Origin: JAZDLX01 sp964538455 | Lineage (GTDB): Bacteria; Electryoneota; Electryoneia; Electryoneales; Electryoneaceae | Assembly (NCBI GenBank): GCA_964538455.1 | Contig: CAZIDZ010000003.1 | Location: 62,001-126,000, forward strand | Direction of reading: 5' to 3' | DNA: 64,000 bases | Part shown: in pieces, positions 9,666 through 18,347 of the stretch | Layout: every line of letters begins with the position of its first letter | Numbering within the stretch: position 1 is the stretch's first letter | Position numbers and translations under genes: made by a program | The notes under the pieces: generated by a model | The model's database searches: none | Seen by the model: the letters and a program-made list of their open reading frames with translations, nothing else | What the model was told of the DNA's origin: nothing

Positions 9666-9810
9666 CTCTCGAACGAGAATACGGGTCTTGACCTGCCGCT
9701 CCCGGACCGCTAGGTTGCTGATGCAGGTATTTGAAAACAAGTGAGATCAATATCGTTTGCGGGGCGAAACTGTCCGCAGGACAGAACGCTCTGATTTTTT
9801 TAACGTTATA

Positions 9811-9828
9811 CTCTACATTTTTGTAGAG
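9811..9828. promoter_or_regulatory. Inverted repeat CTCTACA-N4-TGTAGAG, candidate Rrf2 operator
   Basis: A perfect 7-bp inverted repeat (9811-9817 and 9822-9828) with a 4-nt A/T spacer lies 21 nt before the Rrf2 regulator start. It overlaps a good -10 hexamer, TATACT at 9807-9812, with no clear -35. This position suits an autoregulatory operator that also controls the downstream suf genes. A short RNA hairpin is the alternative. Confidence 0.55.
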
Positions 9829-9849
9829 ATTCAGTCCAGAGGTCCCTGG

Positions 9850-10368
9850 ATGAAGATCACAGCGCTTGAAGAGTACGGGCTCCGCTGCATGGTCCGGCTG
9901 GCGAAAGCCGGGTCCGGGCAGGCTCTCTCCCTCGCGGAAATCGGCGAGGTCGAGGGGCTTTCGATCCCGTACACGGGCAAGCTGCTGGCGATTCTCCGCG
10001 AGGCGGGCCTTGTCAGCGCGGAGCGGGGCCGTTACGGCGGCTACTCGCTGGCGTTGCCGGCATCCCAGATCCGCCTCAAGAGAATTTTCGATGCACTCGG
10101 AGAACCCATTTTCGGCTCCGGCCATTGCGAGCGCTACCGCACCTCCGAGCGAGAGGAAGGCGGGTGCCTTCACGAGCACGACTGTTCCGTGCGGGACGTC
10201 TGGTCGTCCTTTCACAAAATGATCGGGGATTTCCTGCAGGGCGTGACTCTGGAAGACCTGGCCCGGCGCAAACCGGGCGGAAGGCTTGACCTGTTTGAGT
10301 TGGCGGGCTCACGCAGCGGGGGGAATGAATCCCAGGCGGTGAACGTTGCGAACGGCGCAACCGCGTGA
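9850..10368 (+). CDS. Rrf2 family transcriptional regulator (Fe-S sensing, SufR/IscR-like)
   Basis: 172 residues from the ATG at 9850. The N-terminal winged helix (MKITALEEYGLRCMVRLA ... RGRYGGYSLA) is characteristic of Rrf2/IscR. The effector region has three cysteines, Cys93, Cys106 and Cys112 (GHC...GGC...HDC), followed by SVRDVWSSFH, the usual cluster-ligand arrangement. It directly precedes sufC, so it very probably senses Fe-S or iron status and regulates the suf operon. A palindrome at 9811-9828 is its likely site. The exact paralogue (SufR versus IscR) is not distinguishable by eye. Confidence 0.9.
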   Translation: MKITALEEYGLRCMVRLAKAGSGQALSLAEIGEVEGLSIPYTGKLLAILREAGLVSAERGRYGGYSLALPASQIRLKRIFDALGEPIFGSGHCERYRTSEREEGGCLHEHDCSVRDVWSSFHKMIGDFLQGVTLEDLARRKPGGRLDLFELAGSRSGGNESQAVNVANGATA

Positions 10369-10418
10369 CACGTGGGATGACACGAAACAACGAACACCTT
10401 ACGCATACGAGGTTCAAA

Positions 10419-11180
10419 GTGGCAAAAAACGACGTTCTGCTGTCGATTCATGATCTTCACGTCACCGTCGAGGGCGTGGAGGTTGTCAACGGCGTCTCCC
10501 TGGAGTTGCGGGCAGGGGAAAAGCATGCGCTGATGGGGCCGAACGGCTCCGGGAAAAGCAGCATGGCCAACGCCCTCGCCGGGCATCCCGCCTACCAGAT
10601 CACAAAGGGAACGGTGGAAATCAAGGGCAGGAACCTGCTCGACCTGGACGCCTCCGAGCGCAGTCGTGCGGGCCTGTTCCTCGCGTTTCAGTATCCGATG
10701 TCGGTGCCCGGAGTGACGGTTACCAACTTCCTTCGCAGCGCGATCAAAGCGCACCGCGGGGACGGGGATGACGTGCTGCGCTCCTTCCGAAAGGACTTGA
10801 AGGGCGCCTTCGAACTGCTGGAAATGGACGAGAAATTCGCCCTCCGCTACGTGAACGACGGATTCTCAGGCGGCGAAAAGAAACGGTTCGAGATTCTTCA
10901 GATGGCGTTGCTGAATCCAAGGATCATGATTCTTGACGAAACCGACAGCGGGCTCGACATCGACGCGCTCAAGGTGGTCAGCCAGGGGGTTAACAAGGTC
11001 GCCACCGAGGATAACACGATTCTGCTGGTCACCCACTATCAGCGGATCCTCAACTACGTGCATCCGGACCGCGTTCACGTGATGATGAACGGAAACATCG
11101 TCCGCAGCGGCGGAGCCGATCTCGCAAAAGAACTGGAAGCGAAGGGATACGACTGGTTGAAGACCGAGCAGGTCGCCTGA
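10419..11180 (+). CDS. sufC: SufC, Fe-S cluster assembly ATPase
   Basis: ABC-type ATPase of the SufBCD scaffold complex, 253 residues. Walker A is GPNGSGKSS, the signature is FSGGEKKRFEI, Walker B is MILDETDSGLDID (the SufC-typical DETDSGLD) and the H-loop is LLVTHYQRIL. I start at the GTG at 10419 because a cgagg ribosome site precedes it and the protein then has normal SufC length; an ATG at 10377 would add 14 unconserved residues. First structural gene of the suf cluster; it powers conformational change of SufB-SufD during cluster assembly. Confidence 0.95.
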   Translation: MAKNDVLLSIHDLHVTVEGVEVVNGVSLELRAGEKHALMGPNGSGKSSMANALAGHPAYQITKGTVEIKGRNLLDLDASERSRAGLFLAFQYPMSVPGVTVTNFLRSAIKAHRGDGDDVLRSFRKDLKGAFELLEMDEKFALRYVNDGFSGGEKKRFEILQMALLNPRIMILDETDSGLDIDALKVVSQGVNKVATEDNTILLVTHYQRILNYVHPDRVHVMMNGNIVRSGGADLAKELEAKGYDWLKTEQVA

Positions 11181-11220
11181 TGCCGGTTCCCTTTCAAGGA
11201 TGCAACCAAGGAGGGTTGTG

Positions 11221-12651
11221 ATGAGCGACGCTCTTGTTAATAAACCTGATCTCGCCGGCATCGGCGATGACTACGCGCAGAAGTACGGCTTCCGCGATGC
11301 GGAGGAGTACTTCCACAAGGGTGCGAAGGGGCTGTCCCACGAAGTTGTGGAGATGATGTCCCGGATGAAGAAAGAGCCCGAGTGGATGCGCAGCTTCCGC
11401 CACAACGCGCTCGATGTCTTCTACGCAAAGGACATGCCGCGCTGGGGGGATACGGAGCTGCTCTCCAAGATCGACTTTGACGACATCTACTACTACATCA
11501 AGCCGATCGAAGAGCAGGGGAAGAGCTGGGACGAGATCCCGGAATACATCAAGAAAACCTTCGACCGGCTCGGCGTTCCCGAAGCGGAGCGGAAATTCCT
11601 CTCCGGCATCTCGGCGCAGTATGAATCCGAGGTCGTGTACCACAGCATGAAGCAGGATCTCGCTGATCAGGGGGTTCTCTTCTCCGACCTGGACACCGGC
11701 GTCCGCGAGCACCCGGAGATCGTGCAGAAGTACATCAGCACGATCATCCCGGTGATGGACAACAAGTTCGCTGCGCTCAACAGCGCCGTCTGGTCCGGCG
11801 GGTCCTTTATCTACGTGCCGCCCGGTGTGGAGGTGAAGGTGCCGCTCCAGGCCTATTTCCGGATCAATGCCGAGAACATGGGCCAGTTTGAGCGGACCCT
11901 GATTATCGCGGACAAAGGCAGCCGCGTGCATTACATCGAGGGCTGCACCGCGCCGGTGTATTCGACCAACAGCCTCCACTGCGCGGTGGTCGAATTGATT
12001 GCCCTCGAAGACGCCTACATCCGCTATTCGACGATCCAGAACTGGTCGCACAACATCTACAACCTCGTCACCAAGCGCGGCATGGCGCACAAGAACGCCA
12101 CCATCGAGTGGGTGGACGGCAACATCGGTAGCAGGCTGACGATGAAATACCCGGCGGTGTACCTCGTTGGCGAGGGCGCGAAGGGCGAGATCCTCACTGT
12201 CGCTTTCGCGGGCAAGGATCAACACCAGGACAGCGGTGCGAAGGTGATTCACGCAGCGCCGCGCACCACCAGCCGGATCACCTCCAAGTCGATCAGCAAG
12301 GACGGCGGGCGCTCGAGCTATCGCGGAATGGTAAAGGTTTATCCGAACGCCGACAATTGCCGCGTGAACGTCGAGTGCGATGCCCTGTTGCTCGACAGCA
12401 CGTCCCGCACGGATACCTACCCAACCATGGAGATCGACAACGACCACGTTGCCATCGAGCACGAGGCTTCGGTTTCCAAGGTGGCTGAGGAGCAGGTTTT
12501 CTACCTGATGAGCCGTGGCTTGAGTGAAGACGAAGCGCGCTTGTTGATCGTCAACGGCTTCATCAATCCCTTCGTCAAGGAACTCCCGATGGAGTACGCT
12601 ATTGAGTTGAATCGCCTGATCGAGCTCGAGATGGAAGGCTCGGTGGGCTGA
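11221..12651 (+). CDS. sufB: SufB, Fe-S cluster scaffold subunit
   Basis: 476 residues, normal SufB length. The right-handed beta-helix core is recognisable through SAVWSGGSFIYVPPGVEVKVPLQ, the YIEGCTAP segment carrying the conserved cysteine used in sulfur transfer, NWSHNIYNLVTKRG and a C-terminal LIVNGFINPFVKELP helix. The start is the ATG at 11221 behind a strong aaggaggg site at 11209-11216. It forms SufBC2D with its neighbours and receives sulfur from SufS/SufU. Paralogous to the next gene, sufD. Confidence 0.96.
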   Translation: MSDALVNKPDLAGIGDDYAQKYGFRDAEEYFHKGAKGLSHEVVEMMSRMKKEPEWMRSFRHNALDVFYAKDMPRWGDTELLSKIDFDDIYYYIKPIEEQGKSWDEIPEYIKKTFDRLGVPEAERKFLSGISAQYESEVVYHSMKQDLADQGVLFSDLDTGVREHPEIVQKYISTIIPVMDNKFAALNSAVWSGGSFIYVPPGVEVKVPLQAYFRINAENMGQFERTLIIADKGSRVHYIEGCTAPVYSTNSLHCAVVELIALEDAYIRYSTIQNWSHNIYNLVTKRGMAHKNATIEWVDGNIGSRLTMKYPAVYLVGEGAKGEILTVAFAGKDQHQDSGAKVIHAAPRTTSRITSKSISKDGGRSSYRGMVKVYPNADNCRVNVECDALLLDSTSRTDTYPTMEIDNDHVAIEHEASVSKVAEEQVFYLMSRGLSEDEARLLIVNGFINPFVKELPMEYAIELNRLIELEMEGSVG

Positions 12652-12663
12652 GATACGGAACGG

Positions 12664-13956
12664 ATGATGACTCAAACAAACGTTGCAGCAGCGCCCGTAG
12701 GTTTCCGTCCGCGTCATGACAATGAACCGGACTGGCTGTACGATCTCCGCGAAAAATCGTGGAACGCCTGGAGTTCGCTCCCGATGCCGGATCGCGTCCA
12801 ACACCTGTGGCGCTACACCGATCCCGAACTGTTCGTGCCTGCTTCGCTGCCAAACCTGTTCAACGGGTTTCCCGTGATGACCAACGGGAATGCGGACCAG
12901 GCGAATGCCGTCCCGGATACCGAGAGCGGAATTGCGCACAATGACGCGGAACTGCTGACCCTGGCGCGATTGACGCCGGAAGCCGTCAAGAAAGGTGTCG
13001 TGCTCACCGATTTGATGACTGCCGCTCACCAGCACCCGGATCTGGTGCGCAAGCATCTTGGCGCCGAGGTGGGGACCGAATTCGACAAATTCGAATCGCT
13101 GAACCTCGCGCTCTGGAACACGGGACTGCTGTTTTATGTGCCGGACGGCGTCACCCTTGACAGGCCGATCCACCTCCACCGGTCCGCCGGAAAAGAGGAC
13201 ACCCTGATGCGATTGCTCGTGGTCGTCGGTGAAAATTCGGAAGTCACCTTGATTGATGACTACGAAGCGTCTTCAGCGTCCGCGGCGCGAATCAACAGCG
13301 TTGTCGAGCTGATCGCCGAGGCGTCCGCGCGCATCGCCTTTTCCACGCTCATTCGCCTCGCCGATCGGGATCGCCTCTTCCTGACCCAGCGAAACCGCAT
13401 CGGCCGGGATGTAGTCCTGCGCTCGTCGGCTGTCTCAACGGGTGCGGGCATCGCCAAGATTAACTGGGGCACACAGCTTGACGGCCGTGGCGCCGACAGC
13501 CGCTGGACGGGGATGCTGATGGGCGGAGACGAACAGCATTTCGACCACCACACGCTCCACCGCCACTCGGCGGGGGAGACGTATTCAAATCTGGAATACA
13601 AGGTTGCGCTCAAGGACAAGGCGGTCTCCTCCTACACGGGAAGGATCAACATCGAGGAGCACGCCGCCTTCTGCGAAGCGTACCAGGAAAACCGCAACCT
13701 GCTGCTCTCCGATCAAGCAAAGGTGGAGTCGATTCCCGAGCTGGAAATCATCAACGACGACGTCAAATGTTCTCACGGCGTCACCGTCGGCATGCTCGAA
13801 CCGGAGCAGCTTTTCTACCTGACCAGCCGCGGGATTGATGAGCAGGAGGCGAGACGGATTATCCTGGCTGGTTTTTTCGAGGAGCCGCTTGCGCAGGTTC
13901 CCCAGGAATTGCGTACTCTCGGTCACACTCTACTGATGCAACAACTGGAGGGCTGA
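12664..13956 (+). CDS. sufD: SufD, Fe-S cluster assembly protein
   Basis: 430 residues, SufB paralogue lacking its cysteine-rich region. The conserved features are LNLALWNTGLLFYVPDGVTLDRPIHL, the HHTLHRHSAGETYSNLEYK segment including the conserved His, KCSHGVTVG and FYLTSRGIDEQEARRIILAGF. It lies 12 nt after sufB. Two tandem ATG codons begin the gene; either may be used. Functions in SufBC2D assembly and iron acquisition. Confidence 0.95.
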   Translation: MMTQTNVAAAPVGFRPRHDNEPDWLYDLREKSWNAWSSLPMPDRVQHLWRYTDPELFVPASLPNLFNGFPVMTNGNADQANAVPDTESGIAHNDAELLTLARLTPEAVKKGVVLTDLMTAAHQHPDLVRKHLGAEVGTEFDKFESLNLALWNTGLLFYVPDGVTLDRPIHLHRSAGKEDTLMRLLVVVGENSEVTLIDDYEASSASAARINSVVELIAEASARIAFSTLIRLADRDRLFLTQRNRIGRDVVLRSSAVSTGAGIAKINWGTQLDGRGADSRWTGMLMGGDEQHFDHHTLHRHSAGETYSNLEYKVALKDKAVSSYTGRINIEEHAAFCEAYQENRNLLLSDQAKVESIPELEIINDDVKCSHGVTVGMLEPEQLFYLTSRGIDEQEARRIILAGFFEEPLAQVPQELRTLGHTLLMQQLEG

Positions 13957-13962
13957 TCAGCG

Positions 13963-14274
13963 ATGGCGTCTTTTCACGAGGCGTGCAGCACCAATGATGT
14001 GCCTGACGGAATGACACGGGTCGTCGACGTCGATGGCAAGCAGGTGCTGATTGCAAACGACAAGGGAACATTTTACGCCCTGAGCCCGTTTTGTACACAT
14101 GACGGCCAGAATCTCGACGCTGACGAGATCGTGGACCACGCGTTGACCTGCCCCCGGCATGGTGCGGTCTTCGACGTCCGCGACGGTTCCGTGATCCGCA
14201 TGCCCGCTGTCTTTGGGCTGGCGACCTTTGCGGTCAAAGTCGAAAACGGCACCGTTCTAGTCGAGCTCGGTTGA
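13963..14274 (+). CDS. Rieske-type [2Fe-2S] ferredoxin in the suf operon
   Basis: A 103-residue soluble Rieske domain with cluster ligands Cys44-x-His46 (FCTHDGQ) and Cys63-xx-His66 (TCPRHGAVFD), so two Cys and two His as in NirD/biphenyl-dioxygenase ferredoxins. No signal peptide or membrane anchor. It starts 6 nt after sufD with a ggagg site and is followed by sufS, so it is co-transcribed. Its role in Suf maturation is not established; an electron donor for cluster assembly or an early client protein are both possible. Rieske genes also occur in some actinobacterial suf operons. Confidence 0.9.
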   Translation: MASFHEACSTNDVPDGMTRVVDVDGKQVLIANDKGTFYALSPFCTHDGQNLDADEIVDHALTCPRHGAVFDVRDGSVIRMPAVFGLATFAVKVENGTVLVELG

Positions 14275-14289
14275 TAATGGAGGCGCTCC

Positions 14290-15579
14290 ATGAGCGCGCC
14301 GAATACTGTTGTCGCAAAAGACAAAATGCGGGGTACCCCGGCGTCCGGATTTGACCCGGAGACCCTTCGAGCCGACTTTCCGATCCTGAGCAGGAAGGTC
14401 AACGGGCACCCTCTTGTCTACCTGGATAACGCTGCGACCACCCAGAAGCCTCAAGCGGTGATCGACGCCTTGTCCGGGTATTATTCCACGCACAACGCGA
14501 ATGTCCATCGCGGCATCCACACGCTCGCCGAAGAGGCCACTGCGGCCTACGAAGCGACCCGCGACGAAGTAGCGCGGTGGGTGGGAGGCGTCAAGCGTGA
14601 GCAGATCGTCTTCACCCGCGGAGCGACCGAATCGATCAATCTCGTCGCATCCTCCTGGGGTGAAAAGAATCTCCACAAAGGCGATGGTATTCTGCTCACC
14701 CAGATGGAGCATCACGCCAACCTCGTTCCCTGGCTGCAGGTCGCCAGAAAGACCGGCGCCGAAATCGCCTACATCCCGATCACTCCGGAAGGCCTGCTGG
14801 ACCTCGGTGTCTTGGACAGCCTGCTGGCGGACGGACGTGTTCGTCTCGTCGCCTTGACGCATGTGTCCAACGTGCTAGGCACGGTGAATCCTGTTGCAGA
14901 AATCGTAGGCAAGGCGCGGAAACACGGTGCTGTGACCCTCGTCGATGGAGCGCAGGCGGTTCCGCATCAGGATGTGGACATCCCTGAGATTGGAGCAGAT
15001 TTCTACGTGTTCAGCGCGCACAAGATGCTCGGACCGACAGGTGTTGGTGTTCTCTACGGCCGTGAGCGCCTGCTCGATGAGATGGAACCCTATCAGACCG
15101 GCGGCGAGATGATTCGTCTCGTGACCTATGAAGAAGCCACTTGGGATGATCTTCCTCACAAGTTTGAGGCGGGCACTCCGAACATCGCGGGAGTTGCCGC
15201 CTTCGCCGCTGCGTTGCGGTATCTCCGTGCGCTCGGTATGGACGCCGTCCGAGCCCACGAGCGGAAGTTGACCGCGAAGCTGTTGGCGGAGCTGGATACG
15301 CTTCCTTGGGTCACCGTCTTCGGGCCGAAGAATCCTGACGTCCACGCCGGTGTCGTCAGTTTCGAGGTGGAGGGGGTTCATCCTCACGACCTAGCGCAGT
15401 TTCTCGACAGCGTGGGCGTTGCGATTCGTGCGGGTCACCACTGTGCCCAACCGTTGACGCGGCTCCTCGGCCGGACGGCAACCGCACGCGCAAGTATTTA
15501 TATATACAACACTACGGAAGATATCGAGCGCCTTGTTGAGGCGGTTCAACAGGCGAAACAGTACTTCAGCGGAAGCTGA
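14290..15579 (+). CDS. sufS: SufS, cysteine desulfurase
   Basis: PLP-dependent group II cysteine desulfurase, 429 residues, that releases sulfane sulfur from L-cysteine. Lys245 in FSAHKMLGPTG is the Schiff-base lysine and Cys385 in RAGHHCAQPL carries the persulfide. YLDNAATTQKP near the start and EHHANLVPW are family hallmarks. A tggagg site precedes the ATG. The downstream SufU is the expected persulfide acceptor. The N-terminal 20 residues extend beyond typical SufS and look variable. Confidence 0.96.
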   Translation: MSAPNTVVAKDKMRGTPASGFDPETLRADFPILSRKVNGHPLVYLDNAATTQKPQAVIDALSGYYSTHNANVHRGIHTLAEEATAAYEATRDEVARWVGGVKREQIVFTRGATESINLVASSWGEKNLHKGDGILLTQMEHHANLVPWLQVARKTGAEIAYIPITPEGLLDLGVLDSLLADGRVRLVALTHVSNVLGTVNPVAEIVGKARKHGAVTLVDGAQAVPHQDVDIPEIGADFYVFSAHKMLGPTGVGVLYGRERLLDEMEPYQTGGEMIRLVTYEEATWDDLPHKFEAGTPNIAGVAAFAAALRYLRALGMDAVRAHERKLTAKLLAELDTLPWVTVFGPKNPDVHAGVVSFEVEGVHPHDLAQFLDSVGVAIRAGHHCAQPLTRLLGRTATARASIYIYNTTEDIERLVEAVQQAKQYFSGS

Positions 15580-15600
15580 TAGCAAGGTTCTGGAGCTGCC

Positions 15601-16110
15601 GTGCTGGAAAAGGAAAACGACCTCGGGGAACTCTACCGGGAAATCATTCTCGACCACTACCGCTCGCCTCGCGGGCACAAGCATGTCGATCATCCCGACA
15701 TCGTCAACAAGGGACAGAACCCTGTGTGCGGCGACGAGATCGAAATGCACGTCCGGATGCGTGAAGATGTGATCGAGGATCTCGGGGTCTATTGCACCGG
15801 CTGCGCGATCTCGGTGGCGTCGGGCTCGATGCTGGCGGAGGTCGCAAAAGGGAAATCCATTTCCGAGCTGAAGACCATCGCGGGAGCGATCAAGCAGATG
15901 CTGACGACCGGGGAGACGGACGGCAGCGTGAAGCTTTCGGAACTGAGCGATCTCGAGGTGCTTGAGGGAGTGCGAGACTTCCCCGTGCGAATCAAGTGCG
16001 CTCTGCTCGCGTGGGTCACTCTCGTCGAAGGTCTCGAACAATACCAGAACGGGGAGCCCGAACCGCGAGTCTCATCGACCGAAGCGGGTGAATCTTCACC
16101 GGAAAAGTAG
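15601..16110 (+). CDS. sufU: SufU, Zn-dependent sulfur transfer protein
   Basis: 169 residues from a GTG at 15601 with a ggag site. The conserved metal/sulfur ligands Cys43 and Asp45 (NPVCGD), Cys68 (TGCAIS) and Cys133 (IKCALLAW) match the SufU zinc site (Cys41/Asp43/Cys66/Cys128 in Bacillus). The ~20-residue insertion that separates SufU from IscU appears present around residues 85-110. It accepts persulfide from SufS. Last gene of the suf cluster, convergent with the lipoate ligase gene 30 bp away. Confidence 0.93.
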   Translation: MLEKENDLGELYREIILDHYRSPRGHKHVDHPDIVNKGQNPVCGDEIEMHVRMREDVIEDLGVYCTGCAISVASGSMLAEVAKGKSISELKTIAGAIKQMLTTGETDGSVKLSELSDLEVLEGVRDFPVRIKCALLAWVTLVEGLEQYQNGEPEPRVSSTEAGESSPEK

Positions 16111-16140
16111 CAACCTGCCGTGCCCGAAGAGATCGAGTAG

Positions 16141-16797
16141 TCAATCCACTCCCATTGCGATCAATTCATCGGCAGAGAGTACACTCCGCAGGCTGCGTTC
16201 GAATTCCGCAGCATCTTTTATACCCGCCGCTTCGTTCAATCCGATGACGAATGCCCGATGGGGCCGCTTGGAACGATAGTCCGGTTCTCGCGGGGGATGG
16301 GGCAGGTAGCGGTCGAGCAGCTCCAGGCGGGGGGTGACGAGCAGACTCGCGGAGAAGTAGAGCAGGCCCTTCGACCGGTGCAGCGCCGTGCCGGCAATTT
16401 TCCGATCTCCGATAGCAAGGTCGCTGATCCCGCTCACGTGGACGCCGTTGACGCCGCAACGTTCCAATCCCGCCGCAAGCCAATCGCAACAGTACTTGAA
16501 CCATCGCCGCGTTTCGCCCAATCCCGGGATCGGCAACACCACGGACACGATGACGTTACCGGGATCGAGCACCACGGCGCAGCCTCCGCCCGCCCGCCGT
16601 TCCAGCGGTACGTTGTCCTCGCGGATGCGCGCGAGGTGGACTTCGGACTCGACGTTGCTGCCTCGACCCAGAATCACGCGCACTCGATCCGAACGATAGA
16701 CTCTTACATGAGGCTTCCCGTCTCGTCTTAGCGCATCCACCAGATCGTCGTCGTCGCCAAAAGGGACGATCCCGAGCTTCTCATCCGTTTTCATCAT
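16141..16797 (-). CDS. Lipoate-protein ligase family protein (LplA/BPL fold)
   Basis: 218 residues of the biotin/lipoate transferase fold. The diagnostic lipoyl-binding segment is ERRAGGGCAVVLDPGNV, and the catalytic lysine region is GDRKIAGTALHRSKG, with a HVSGISDLAIG segment before it. It lacks the C-terminal accessory domain of E. coli LplA, so it resembles LipM/LipL or short ligases; ligase, octanoyltransferase and amidotransferase activities cannot be separated by eye. It lies just downstream of the terminator of the E1-E2-E3 operon, whose E2 has the lipoyl domain. Confidence 0.82.
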   Translation of the reverse strand: MMKTDEKLGIVPFGDDDDLVDALRRDGKPHVRVYRSDRVRVILGRGSNVESEVHLARIREDNVPLERRAGGGCAVVLDPGNVIVSVVLPIPGLGETRRWFKYCCDWLAAGLERCGVNGVHVSGISDLAIGDRKIAGTALHRSKGLLYFSASLLVTPRLELLDRYLPHPPREPDYRSKRPHRAFVIGLNEAAGIKDAAEFERSLRSVLSADELIAMGVD

Positions 16798-16805
16798 TCA
16801 CCATG

Positions 16806-16836
16806 CAAAAAGGAACCCCGGAAAGGTGGGATTCCT
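16806..16836 (-). terminator. Rho-independent terminator after the E1-E2-lpd operon
   Basis: Read on the minus strand, a 9-bp stem with one mismatch (16828-16836 against 16811-16819, AGGAATCCC and GGGGTTCCT) with an 8-nt loop runs into TTTTT. It lies 31-61 nt beyond the lpd stop and immediately before the lipoate ligase start. Confidence 0.75.
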
Positions 16837-16866
16837 CTGTGGATCGTGCAACCGCACAGCAGTGCG

Positions 16867-18294
16867 TCAGTCTTTTCGCTTCTTCGGGAGCACGTGGACC
16901 GGCTCGCCCCACGCCACTTCCGCAGCTTCCATGATCGATTCGGACATGGTGGGGTGGGGGTGGATTGTGCTTGCCAAGTCTTCCAAAGTAGCTCCCATTT
17001 CAATCGCCAACGTTCCCTCGGCGATCAGTTCGGATGCCGACGGCCCGACGATGCCCATGCCGAGGATCAGGTTGGTGTCCGGGTCCGAGAGAATCTTGAC
17101 AAAACCTTCCGTGCGGCCCAGGCTACGGGCACGTCCGAGAGCGCTCAGTGGAAAGCGTCCTACGTTGACTGCGACTTCCTTTTCCTTCGCCTCGCGCTCG
17201 GTGATTCCTGTCCAGGCGATTTCCGGGTCGGTGAAAACCACGGCGGGTATCGCGCGGTTGTCAAAGGCGGCAGGATGCTTGGCGATCACCTCGGCGGCCA
17301 CCTTCCCCTCCCGGTGCGCCTTGTGCGCGAGCGCCGGACCGGGAGTGACATCGCCGATGGCGAAGATGTGGTCTACGCTGGTGCGCTGCCCCTCGTCCAC
17401 CTCGATCAATCCCCGTTCGTTCACCTTGACGCCGGTGTTTTCAAGGCCGATGTTGTCGGTGTTCGGACGGCGGCCGACGGCAACCAGAACACGGTGGTAG
17501 GTCTTCTTGATCGTCTTCCCCTCGTGCTCAATGTCAACTTCGAACAGGTCGCCCTTCGTCTTGCGGACATCCACCACCTTCGAACCCGTGAGGATCTCTT
17601 CGAATTTGGATTCGCAGTGCTTGACCACGACACGCACAAGGTCCTCGTCCGCACCAGCCAGCAGCCGGGGCAGAAACTCCACCATCGTCACCTTCGATCC
17701 GAGACCGGCGTACACCAGGCCGAGTTCCATGCCGATGTAGCCGCCTCCGACGACGAGCAGCGATTCCGGTATTTCGGGGAGATTCACGGCGTCCGCAGAC
17801 GTCCAGAATTTTAGCTTCTCATCGTAATGTCCCGGCAGTTCGTTGATGCGAGACCCTGTGGCGATGATCGCGTGTTTGAACTCGATGTTGCCCGCGCCCT
17901 CTATGTGCAGGGTGTGTTCGTCGTGGAAAATCGCCCGGCCGTGTACAATGTCCACGCCGCGTTTCGTTAGCAAGGTGTCCACACCGCTGGTCAGCTTGTC
18001 CACGACACCCTGCGTCCATTGCCGCAATTTGTCGATGTCGATTTTGATCTCGCCCGTGCGCGAGATGCCGATCTCATCTCCATACCGCACTGAGTCGGCA
18101 ACCTCCACGGCGTGGATCAGAGTTTTCGACGGAATGCACCCTTCGATCAGGCAGACGCCGCCGAGCTTTTCTCGCTCCTCGACGACGGTCACGTCAAGTC
18201 CGAGATCCGCCGCGCGAATGGCCGCGACATAGCCTCCTGGACCGGCGCCGATAATTACGACATCCGTTTCCTGGGTCAATTCCCCGACAACCAT
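16867..18294 (-). CDS. lpdA: Dihydrolipoamide dehydrogenase (E3)
   Basis: FAD flavoprotein, 475 residues, that reoxidises dihydrolipoyl-E2 with NAD. N-terminal FAD fold DVVIIGAGPGGYVAAIRAA, redox-active Cys48 and Cys53 (GGVCLIEGCIPSK), NAD fold LLVVGGGYIGMELG, second FAD contact HIFAIGDVTPGPALAHKA and catalytic HPHPTMSE near the C-terminus. I use the ATG at 18294, with ggagg 5 nt upstream, rather than a TTG four codons earlier. Last gene of the E1 alpha-E1 beta-E2-E3 operon. Confidence 0.95.
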   Translation of the reverse strand: MVVGELTQETDVVIIGAGPGGYVAAIRAADLGLDVTVVEEREKLGGVCLIEGCIPSKTLIHAVEVADSVRYGDEIGISRTGEIKIDIDKLRQWTQGVVDKLTSGVDTLLTKRGVDIVHGRAIFHDEHTLHIEGAGNIEFKHAIIATGSRINELPGHYDEKLKFWTSADAVNLPEIPESLLVVGGGYIGMELGLVYAGLGSKVTMVEFLPRLLAGADEDLVRVVVKHCESKFEEILTGSKVVDVRKTKGDLFEVDIEHEGKTIKKTYHRVLVAVGRRPNTDNIGLENTGVKVNERGLIEVDEGQRTSVDHIFAIGDVTPGPALAHKAHREGKVAAEVIAKHPAAFDNRAIPAVVFTDPEIAWTGITEREAKEKEVAVNVGRFPLSALGRARSLGRTEGFVKILSDPDTNLILGMGIVGPSASELIAEGTLAIEMGATLEDLASTIHPHPTMSESIMEAAEVAWGEPVHVLPKKRKD

Positions 18295-18325
18295 GATATC
18301 CTCCAAAGGCTCGCCGTTCCCCGAG

Positions 18326-18343
18326 GGAGGGCAACGGTTGCCC
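18326..18343 (-). other. Intercistronic hairpin between E2 and lpd genes
   Basis: GGGCAA-CGG-TTGCCC at 18329-18343, a 6-bp stem with a 3-nt loop, lies in the 53-nt gap between the E2 stop and lpd start. No T-tract follows on the minus strand, so mRNA stabilisation or processing is more likely than termination. Confidence 0.4.
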
Positions 18344-18347
18344 GGGT

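Noticed and set aside
11194..13179. 661-residue open frame on the minus strand
   Set aside because: Exact shadow of sufB/sufD, caused by high GC content; no recognisable motif.
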